Source of the DNA: JBBKWH01 sp037968855
GTDB taxonomy: Bacteria > Pseudomonadota > Gammaproteobacteria > Pseudomonadales > Moraxellaceae
Reading direction: 5' to 3'
NCBI GenBank assembly: GCA_037968855.1
Contig: JBBKWH010000023.1
Coordinates: 1-6,367 of the forward strand
Length of the DNA: 6,367 nt
Positions 1-4,120 of the stretch are shown here, piece after piece; position 1 is the first letter of the stretch, and every line of letters starts with the position of its first letter. The position numbers and the translations under genes were made by a program. The notes beneath the pieces are model-generated. The model was not told the origin of the DNA, did not search any database, and was given only the letters and a program-made list of their open reading frames with translations.

Positions 1-152
1 GGCATGCACAGATCCAGCCCGATTGACCAAGTCGTTCCTTGGCAAAAACATAGCAAAACGGGGATGGTCAGATCGGTGAGAATCGCCAAAATCATGTGGG
101 AAATGAGCGGGTCAGAGCGGATCAAATTGCTGGATATATATACAATACAGAT

Positions 153-182
153 ATACACATGAATCACATACACATGAATCAC
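153..182. repeat. Perfect 15-bp tandem duplication
   Basis: ATACACATGAATCAC occurs twice back to back (153-167 and 168-182) with no mismatch. It sits in an AT-rich patch (TATATATACAATACAGATATAC just before it, read in part), so it could be a protein-binding pair or a recent slippage duplication. No known binding site is recognised. Confidence 0.9.
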
Positions 183-244
183 TCGATCTCCATACCAGCA
201 GTGCCCACAAGGCACAGCTGCTGTTGTCAATCACCTAGTATCTT

Positions 245-265
245 GTGCTGCCCCCTAGGCAGCAC
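245..265. repeat. Hairpin 1 of a related pair
   Basis: GTGCTGCC (245-252) and GGCAGCAC (258-265) form a perfect 8-bp stem with a CCCTA loop. It is followed by CTGTTGAAGATCAA. The same arrangement (stem, CCTAGG core, CTGTTG, TCAA) recurs at 295-320, so the two are diverged copies. There is no T-run after either, which argues against simple terminators. Confidence 0.8.
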
Positions 266-294
266 TGTTGAAGATCAAATATCCCTCACCCCCT

Positions 295-310
295 GCTGCC
301 CCTAGGCAGC
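295..310. repeat. Hairpin 2 of a related pair
   Basis: GCTGCC (295-300) and GGCAGC (305-310) make a 6-bp stem with loop CCTA, followed by GCTGTTGGTCAA. It is a shortened relative of the hairpin at 245-265 with the same CCTAGG centre and the same downstream words. Confidence 0.75.
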
Positions 311-343
311 GCTGTTGGTCAATGGTCACTCAGCACTGGTACA

Positions 344-431
344 GCTGTTCTGATTGTGCTGGCTGGTTTGTATTGCTGTTTGTCGTGATGCTGGTTTGTG
401 CTGATGCTGTTTTTTTTATTGATTGACGCTG
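344..431 (+). repeat. T/G-rich tract with eight GCTG words
   Basis: GCTG starts at 344, 358, 362, 375, 390, 400, 406 and 428. The longer word GCTGGTTTGT is exact at 362-371 and 390-399, with GCTGTTTGT at 375-383. The tract is strongly strand-asymmetric (T and G on this strand) and ends in a T8 run at 410-417, shortly before the Gp2-like gene. Its role is unknown. A single-strand initiation or packaging signal, or an untranslated leader, are possible readings. Confidence 0.6.
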
Positions 432-461
432 TTGTATGAGGAATCAAATCAGGATCTCAGC

Positions 462-1879
462 ATGTCACACCATCCATTGCAATCCAGCCATGGTTTATCG
501 TCCTTCAGCGAGGAAGACCCAGATCAACCTAACGAGACAGGTTCAGGTTTAAATCGGTTCTACCGCTTTGAACAATCGAGTGCAGGCACGGGGTATTACT
601 CGGTTCTAGCCGATCAGGTCACGCTTGTTGATGAAGTTACTGCGGGCTTTGTGGCGTGGTATCGCTTGGTCGTCTATTTGTCGCCCAGCAAGCCGGTTAA
701 TCAGCCACAACCTGCGGTGCTCAGCGGTATCAGTCAAAAAAAACGTGATGAGTTTTTTGAGCTCTTGCCGGTACTCAGTGCGTATCGACTCAGCTGTGCA
801 GATCACCTGCTGGTCCATGATCAGGTAAGCCTTGCCTATCGCGTGTTTATCAACCATCCGCAGCGCTTACGTTGTGATCCAGCCCCATGTGATATGCCTG
901 AAACGCATGAACAGTACAGTATCCGCAAAGAGGCCTTTGACCAGATTCTTAAAGCCATTCGCCACGCACTAAATGGCACTGCAAACAGAATCATCAAGAG
1001 TAAACAGCACTATGAACAGCAGCGCTTACTGACCCGCTATCAGGCCTATGTCGAGCAGTTGATGCGCCCGAACAAAAATGGCGGTCTTCGCCGTTTGTTG
1101 GTGATTCGCATTGATGTTGGCTTACAACGCGCCAGCCTGTATAAACATGATTTACAGCGCTTCTTGGGCTACTTGGAGCAATTCTTTAAGCCCTATCGGC
1201 TCAAGCCCCATGCGCATAGGCCCAGCAACGACGTCTGGCAGCATGTCAGGGGCGACGGGTGGAGTTTGGCGTAGAAAAAGGCTGGCATGCGCACCTATTG
1301 CTGTTTCTTGATGCCGACCACCTTATAAGTGATTATAGCGCGGCAAAGGCCTTAGGCATGCATTGGATCAACGTGGTTAAGCGTGCTCAACGGGGGATTC
1401 AAGCGCAAGATATGGGGCTGTGCCACAACTGCCATATCAACAAGTCCCAGTATCGTGATCGACTGGCCTTGGGGCTACTGCATAATCGCAAGCCCAATTT
1501 TAATAAAAAAATGCACAACCTCCTCACCCATTGCCTGCCCTATTTGTTTAAAAGTCAGTCTAGTGTTCGCTACCACACCATGCCCAAACAACGGCTGCTG
1601 ACCCGTGGTGAATCGCCGTTCTCTAAGCACGGCATCCCCAAGCGTCCCACATCACGTCGTCGGCCGAAAAGCCAACAACAACCCTCACAACAAGCACGCC
1701 ATCAACCGCTGCAACAACCGCCACAACACCCCTCACAACAGCATAGGCCAGTGAAGATCATCAAAGCCAAGCAGTATCGCCGCAGACCCCACAACGGCAA
1801 GCCCAACCAGCAAAAGTCTGCCAAGGCATTGCAAGACCAGTGGTGGAATCAAGCGGACTGGTGGGAGCGAAACAAGTAG
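462..1879 (+). pseudogene. Inovirus Gp2-like (YagK/YfjJ-type) protein gene, frameshifted
   Basis: Two consecutive frames encode one protein. The first runs from ATG 462 (AGGA at 451-454 as ribosome site) to TAG 1272-1274. The second is the -1 frame, open through about 1259-1879. The join reads RIDV, then GDGWSL, then EFGVEKGWHAHLLLFLDAD, which matches the inovirus Gp2 / YagK_YfjJ_C pattern (W-x-L-E-x-G-x-x-K-G-x-H-x-H followed by hydrophobics and D). HAH (1286-1294) would be the HUH metal-binding pair of a rolling-circle Rep-like fold, and Tyr in KSQYRDRLALG a candidate nucleophile; both are inferred from the fold, not shown. The tail after about 1630 is basic and Gln/Pro-rich. Adding a second GGAGTTT after 1267 restores a single frame of about 474 residues, so a 7-bp tandem copy was probably lost. 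An unknown frameshift is less likely, because the stop precedes the only A-run. Confidence 0.75.
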
Positions 1880-1938
1880 CGGCTGTGACCATGATGGATG
1901 GGTTGGTTGATGGTTGATGACTAATAACTGATCTTCAG

Positions 1939-1968
1939 TCAGACGCAGTCCATGAGGACTGCGTCTGA
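1939..1968. terminator. Perfect 13-bp hairpin between convergent genes
   Basis: TCAGACGCAGTCC (1939-1951) and GGACTGCGTCTGA (1956-1968) pair perfectly around the loop ATGA. It lies 60 bp after the Gp2-like gene and about 100 bp beyond the end of the 73-residue gene on the other strand, the place for a bidirectional transcription stop. Neither side has a T-run, so it is not a textbook intrinsic terminator. It could instead protect 3' ends, or be a protein site. Confidence 0.6.
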
Positions 1969-1972
1969 GTGT

Positions 1973-2038
1973 CAACTTGAGTGGCTTCAGCGAATTGACT
2001 GAAGTTGAGTGGCTTAGGCCTCAGTGGCCGACCGGCCT
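1973..2038. repeat. Clustered direct and inverted repeats in the convergent spacer
   Basis: TTGAGTGGCTT is repeated exactly at 1977-1987 and 2005-2015. CTTCAG (1985-1990) and CTGAAG (1999-2004) are inverted between them, and AGGCC (2016-2020) is inverted to GGCCT (2034-2038). Together with the 13-bp hairpin just before, the whole spacer can fold heavily. No T-run follows in either direction. Confidence 0.6.
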
Positions 2039-2071
2039 GATACGCGATGGCTAAGCTTGCCAGCGTCTAGT

Positions 2072-2293
2072 CTAACTGTTGGCTAAGATCAATGTACCAA
2101 CCACCAGCAGCATGATCACCCCACCAATCAACTTCCCCACGGCAGGAAACATCACCGCAGGCCAGACCAAGCCTTGGCCGAGGTGGTAGGCAAAGCCATG
2201 CAGGTCATGCGTGGCAAAGTGCTGATACAGGGCAAAGCCCAACCCAATCACGGCATACAGCCCAAGCAATCCATATTTAATCTGAGGGGTCAT
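2072..2293 (-). CDS. 73-residue small inner-membrane protein, unknown function
   Basis: The start is ATG at 2293, preceded at good distance by AGGAGAGG; longer upstream readings in this frame lack such a site. The product begins MTPQIKYGLLGLYAVIGLGF and is almost wholly hydrophobic. One membrane segment spans about residues 7-24, and a second hydrophobic stretch covers about 42-70. A short polar linker (QHFATHDLHGFAYHLGQG) lies between them. Its ATG overlaps the TGA of the 45-residue gene (ATGA), so the two are almost certainly translationally coupled. I do not recognise the family. Small two-helix membrane proteins are common among filamentous-phage virion and assembly proteins, and also among plasmid toxins and exclusion proteins. 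The nearby Gp2-like gene makes the first reading tempting, but that is inference. Confidence 0.75.
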   Translation of the reverse strand: MTPQIKYGLLGLYAVIGLGFALYQHFATHDLHGFAYHLGQGLVWPAVMFPAVGKLIGGVIMLLVVGTLILANS

Positions 2294-2427
2294 TTGTCGT
2301 CCTCTCCTAATGCATAATGTCCCAGTGCGCCCAGTAACCACAGCAGTAGCATCACGCCCACAAAGGGCAAGCCACCGGCAAAGATCACCACCAAACCCAC
2401 GAACAGCACCCCTGCTATTGCTCTCAC
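2290..2427 (-). CDS. 45-residue hydrophobic peptide gene, GTG start
   Basis: The start is GTG at 2427, with AAGGAG (2434-2439 on the complement) six bases ahead. The frame ends in TGA at 2290-2292, overlapping the next gene's ATG by four bases. The product, MRAIAGVLFVGLVVIFAGGL then PFVGVMLLLWLLGALGHYAL and the acidic end GEDDK, has two membrane segments joined by a short Gly-Gly-Leu-Pro turn. It is easily missed because of its length and GTG start, but the strong ribosome site, the overlap and the membrane-like composition support it. Three 16-17 bp direct repeats lie just upstream. The family is not recognised. It resembles small inovirus minor coat peptides only in size and hydrophobicity. 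Confidence 0.7.
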   Translation of the reverse strand: MRAIAGVLFVGLVVIFAGGLPFVGVMLLLWLLGALGHYALGEDDK

Positions 2428-2444
2428 AGTAGGCTCCTTCGCTC

Positions 2445-2521
2445 GTTAAAGAGATTCCCAGACCGTTAAACAAGTTCCCCAACCCCCAAAAACGAGGGTA
2501 AATGGTCAAACAAGTTCCCCA
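2445..2521 (-). repeat. Three phased 16-17 bp direct repeats before the 45-residue gene
   Basis: Read on the minus strand, GGGGAACTTGTTTGAC (2520-2505), GGGGAACTTGTTTAAC (2480-2465) and TGGGAATCTCTTTAAC (2460-2445) recur with start-to-start distances of 40 and 20 bp. The first two differ at one base; the third has four differences from the second. The block ends 17 bp before the GTG start and overlaps no gene. Spacing near whole helical turns suggests a protein-binding array or operator for the downstream membrane-protein pair. Confidence 0.75.
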
Positions 2522-2547
2522 GCAACCCATCAGGATTGACTGGCTTT

Positions 2548-2580
2548 AACAGTCCTGTTGCTTGGCCAAGACAGCCTTGG
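2548..2580. repeat. Two small hairpins after the lipoprotein gene
   Basis: AACAG (2548-2552) is inverted to CTGTT (2555-2559), and CCAAG (2566-2570) to CTTGG (2576-2580). They begin two bases after the lipoprotein stop codon on the minus strand. Stems of 5 bp without a following T-run make them weak terminators at best. Partial read-through into the membrane-protein pair is therefore possible. Confidence 0.4.
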
Positions 2581-2581
2581 T

Positions 2582-2920
2582 TTAGCCATTGGGATACTTG
2601 TTCTTGCAGAACGCCCCCGCCTCAAGCACGACGTCGGGGAAGTCTTCGGGAACCTGTGAGGATTCGGACAGCTTGTCCAAATAGCCATCGGGATAATGCG
2701 AAGTGATACGGTCGTAGGCACACTCACAAGCATCATCATTGCCTGCGGTATCGTTGAGGGTGCATTGGTTCATAAACACCCGCTCAGTCGGACTAGAACA
2801 GGCGCACAGCAGCCCGAGCAGGCTTACAGCAAGCCAACAACGGCCGATACGGGACAGACGAGAGGAAAAGGGGGTAGCAGGTGGATCAGACCACCCGCGT
2901 GGTGTCACTATCAAAGCCAT
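2582..2920 (-). CDS. Small Cys-rich lipoprotein, unknown function
   Basis: The start is ATG at 2920 with AAGGAG (2927-2932 on the complement) six bases ahead; an upstream GTG in frame at 2953 lacks this. The product has 112 residues. The N-terminal region is polar and unusually long (about 27 residues, including RLSRIGR), followed by the hydrophobic WLAVSLLGLL and lipobox L-C-A-C. Cys41 is therefore the likely lipidated residue, followed by SSPTERV. The mature part of about 72 residues has four further cysteines (MNQC, DACEC, AFCKN), suggesting one or two disulfides in the periplasm, and a CxCAYD motif. It precedes two small membrane-protein genes on the same strand, with a 154-bp gap. Lipoproteins of this size on plasmids include exclusion and lysis proteins, but no family is recognised. 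Its long structured leader suggests regulated translation. Confidence 0.75.
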   Translation of the reverse strand: MALIVTPRGWSDPPATPFSSRLSRIGRCWLAVSLLGLLCACSSPTERVFMNQCTLNDTAGNDDACECAYDRITSHYPDGYLDKLSESSQVPEDFPDVVLEAGAFCKNKYPNG

Positions 2921-2926
2921 GACGAA

Positions 2927-3117
2927 CTCCTTAGGTAAAAGGAATTCCGCCACTGCACTGCTAAATACGGGTGGCGGAACGAAAGAGGGTTAGCAGACTG
3001 ACACCTAAGAATCAGCACGCGCGAACGCGTCCCCCTCCCGTTCCACCGCAAAGGGGGACGAGCCAAGGCACGCAAAGACCAGAAGGTCTTTACGTCTTAG
3101 GTGAATCGGTCTGCTAA
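2927..3117 (-). promoter_or_regulatory. Structured mRNA leader with mutually exclusive pairings (candidate RNA switch)
   Basis: Read 5' to 3' on the minus strand: A1 TTAGCAGAC (3117-3109), B1 ACCTAAGA (3102-3095), inner hairpins, B' TCTTAGGT (3010-3003), A' GTCTGCTAA (2998-2990), then A2 TTAGCAG (2964-2958) and B2 ACCTAAGG (2936-2929), which runs into the AG of the Shine-Dalgarno. B'A' pairs with A1B1 as a rod of 9, 3 and 8 bp. It could instead pair B' with B2 (7 bp plus one G-U) and hide the ribosome site. Inside the rod, 3095-3085 pairs with 3080-3070 (11 bp, UUCU loop), and 3060-3050 with 3038-3028 (9 bp plus two G-U). A further hairpin, TTCCGCCAC with GTGGCGGAA (2979-2971 and 2953-2945), has A2 in its loop. 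Several pairs are U-G on this strand but C-A mismatches on the other, favouring a minus-strand RNA. No known riboswitch class is recognised. Confidence 0.6.
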
Positions 3118-3121
3118 AACC

Positions 3122-3140
3122 GGCAGGCATCAGGCCTGCC
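3122..3140 (-). terminator. 7-bp GC-rich hairpin, terminator-like on the minus strand
   Basis: On the minus strand GGCAGGC (3140-3134) pairs with GCCTGCC (3128-3122) around five bases, followed by GG and TTTT. This resembles an intrinsic terminator just ahead of the structured leader. It could stop upstream transcription or be the 5' end hairpin of the leader RNA; the two depend on where the promoter lies. Confidence 0.4.
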
Positions 3141-3145
3141 CGTCA

Positions 3146-3175
3146 AGGATAGCGGGTTTAAGATTGCAAGGGCAA
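3146..3175 (-). promoter_or_regulatory. Possible promoter for the lipoprotein leader
   Basis: On the minus strand TTGCCC (3175-3170) and TATCCT (3151-3146) are separated by 18 bp, a moderate sigma70 match. Transcription would begin near 3139, at the start of the GGCAGGC hairpin, and include the whole switch-like leader. A hairpin GATTGC/GCAATC (3162-3167, 3172-3177) overlaps its -35 part. The match is weak, and other promoters are possible. Confidence 0.3.
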
Positions 3176-3177
3176 TC

Positions 3178-3296
3178 CATCGCACTGGATCAATAGGATA
3201 AAAGGGTCAACAGCGAGACACGCATCACCACAGATGCACCACCAGACACGAGCTGGCTTGACCACAGATTAGATCCATCCATGAATCTGTCAGTAG
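3178..3296. other. Non-coding spacer with one further inverted repeat
   Basis: No gene is supported. ACCACAGAT occurs twice (starting near 3229 and at 3261), and ACAGATT (3264-3270) is inverted to AATCTGT (3284-3290) around 13 bases. Nothing else was identified. Confidence 0.45.
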
Positions 3297-3674
3297 TCGT
3301 GTAAAAATGCCCACCACGCCATTTTATGGCTCAAGGATATACAACCCTTGCACCCAGACTCTTTTTGCCCGTTCTGCGCCATCCCTGACGCTCGTATCCT
3401 GCATCGCAATAGCAGTGGTATGGTGATTCGTAATGACCACACCAGCCATTTACTAACCGCATCGTGAAATCTGACTCACTGGCTGACTCGTCATCAACAA
3501 CATGGCTTAGCGCTGTATGGTCAATAACAACAGATCGGCTTTACTGGCTTACCCCTCGCCTCACATCGGATTGCGCAACGGGCCGACCAACAAGCCGTTC
3601 AGCAACAAACCTACCTGTGGCTTGAGGGCAAGTTGACGGAGTCTGCGGGGGTTAGCGTGTTGGGATGGTTCTAG
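3297..3674 (+). pseudogene. Degenerate reading frame with two internal stops
   Basis: One frame stays open for long runs between stops at 3294, 3465, 3525 and 3672 and has protein-like composition. Its first part contains CPFCAIPDARILHRNSSGMV followed by IRND, which recalls the N-terminus of HIT-family proteins (CPFC, I-P, R-I-L, N, I-R). The second part contains TGLPLASHRIAQRADQQAV and ends LTESAGVSVLGWF. The HIT triad H-x-H-x-H is absent, there is no start codon with a ribosome site, and upstream sequence in frame does not fit a HIT start. It is best read as a decayed coding remnant of uncertain origin. Chance openness in a non-coding region remains possible. Confidence 0.35.
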
Positions 3675-3904
3675 TTCAGCGGAGTTTAAAAAGGGACAAA
3701 TTCCGTGTCGTATAGTTTTTACTACCATCCTTGCTTAATCTTAGAAAAATCTAATGCTACCTTTTTGCCGTGAATCACCTAACGCGACGCTTCGTCACGA
3801 GTGAAAGGATCTAGTGTTTGTTCCATCTTTTGTTTTGTATACCCTATCTAGCTACTGGCCAAATTTGAGTTCAATAACCATGAACTCCTACCTTTTTGCC
3901 GTGT

Positions 3905-3990
3905 AATTTTTCTCTTTTTTAATTTTTCTCTTTTTAATATTTTTCGGAGCGTTTTTCGTTTTTATTTTCAATTGCTTACAGACTTAAAAA
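3905..3990. other. AT-rich unwinding region with 16-bp tandem repeat
   Basis: The tract between iterons 2 and 3 is nearly all A and T. It starts with AATTTTTCTCTTTTTT (3905-3920), repeated at 3921-3935 without the final T. Pyrimidines dominate one strand. Its position next to the phased iterons fits the DNA-unwinding element of an iteron origin. Confidence 0.65.
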
Positions 3991-4048
3991 CTACCTTTTT
4001 GCCGTTTAATCCTACCTTTTTGCCGTTTCACACCTACCTTTTTGCCGT
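3991..4048 (+). repeat. Cluster of three phased iterons
   Basis: Three identical 15-mers begin at 3991, 4012 and 4034, about two helical turns apart, so bound Rep would sit on one DNA face. The cluster ends 72 bp before the rep start codon, so binding there could also repress rep. Confidence 0.9.
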
Positions 4049-4052
4049 TTGA

Positions 4053-4089
4053 AAATCTATTTACTACCTAAAAAAAAATGGTAGGATTT
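4053..4089. promoter_or_regulatory. Interrupted inverted repeat upstream of rep, with half-iteron arms
   Basis: AAATC (4053-4057) and CTACC (4064-4068) are inverted to GGTAG (4080-4084) and GATTT (4085-4089), around an A9 run. CTACC is the first third of the iteron. Rep_3 initiators often repress their own gene as dimers on inverted half-iterons, so this is a plausible rep operator. A clear promoter could not be assigned. Confidence 0.5.
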
Positions 4090-4120
4090 GATCAAAGGAT
4101 CTACTTATTTTGGCGCAAGA

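Larger units (their letters stand above)
1..461. other. Non-coding, repeat-rich leader upstream of the Gp2-like gene
   Basis: No convincing gene is present. The only open frame of note (about 96-305) has no ribosome binding site and runs straight through tandem repeats and hairpins. The stretch holds a 15-bp tandem duplication (153-182), two related CCTAGG-centred hairpins (245-265, 295-310) and a T/G-rich tract with many GCTG words (344-431). If the plasmid is circular, its left end joins the parA promoter region at 6278-6367, so part of 1-100 could be upstream DNA of parA. The concentration of structure just ahead of a replication-type gene suggests an origin or regulatory region, but this is inference. 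Confidence 0.6.
3757..4048. other. oriV: Plasmid replication origin with iterons
   Basis: Five exact copies of CTACCTTTTTGCCGT lie on this strand at 3757-3771, 3888-3902, 3991-4005, 4012-4026 and 4034-4048. The last three are phased at 21 and 22 bp, and the first two stand apart by 131 bp. Between the second and third is an AT-rich tract. The set lies directly upstream of a Rep_3-type initiator gene, the usual layout for iteron plasmids in which Rep binds the repeats, opens the AT-rich DNA and controls copy number by coupling. No convincing DnaA box was found by eye. Confidence 0.85.

Noticed and set aside
96..305. 69-codon plus-strand frame in the leader region
   Set aside because: It has no ribosome site and covers the tandem repeat and both hairpins; its translation (Ile/His-rich, then Cys clusters) reflects the repeats.
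1255..1280. Programmed -1 frameshift joining the two halves of the Gp2-like gene
   Set aside because: No slippery heptamer lies in the zero frame before the TAG at 1272, and the A-run is downstream of it. A -1 shift would also omit two family residues (E-F) that a 7-bp loss explains.
2294..2530. N-terminal extension of the 73-residue membrane protein to 152 residues
   Set aside because: The extension runs through the phased repeats and the 45-residue gene. The ATG at 2293 has the proper AGGAG site and the ATGA overlap.
2696..2993. Two plus-strand frames of about 80 codons opposite the lipoprotein
   Set aside because: They are antisense to a gene with a strong ribosome site and signal sequence, and show no domain or ribosome site of their own.
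3359..3373. Sixth forward iteron (CTTTTTGCCCGT)
   Set aside because: Only the CTTTTTGCC core matches. It has an extra C and lacks CTAC, and lies inside the degenerate frame away from the origin.
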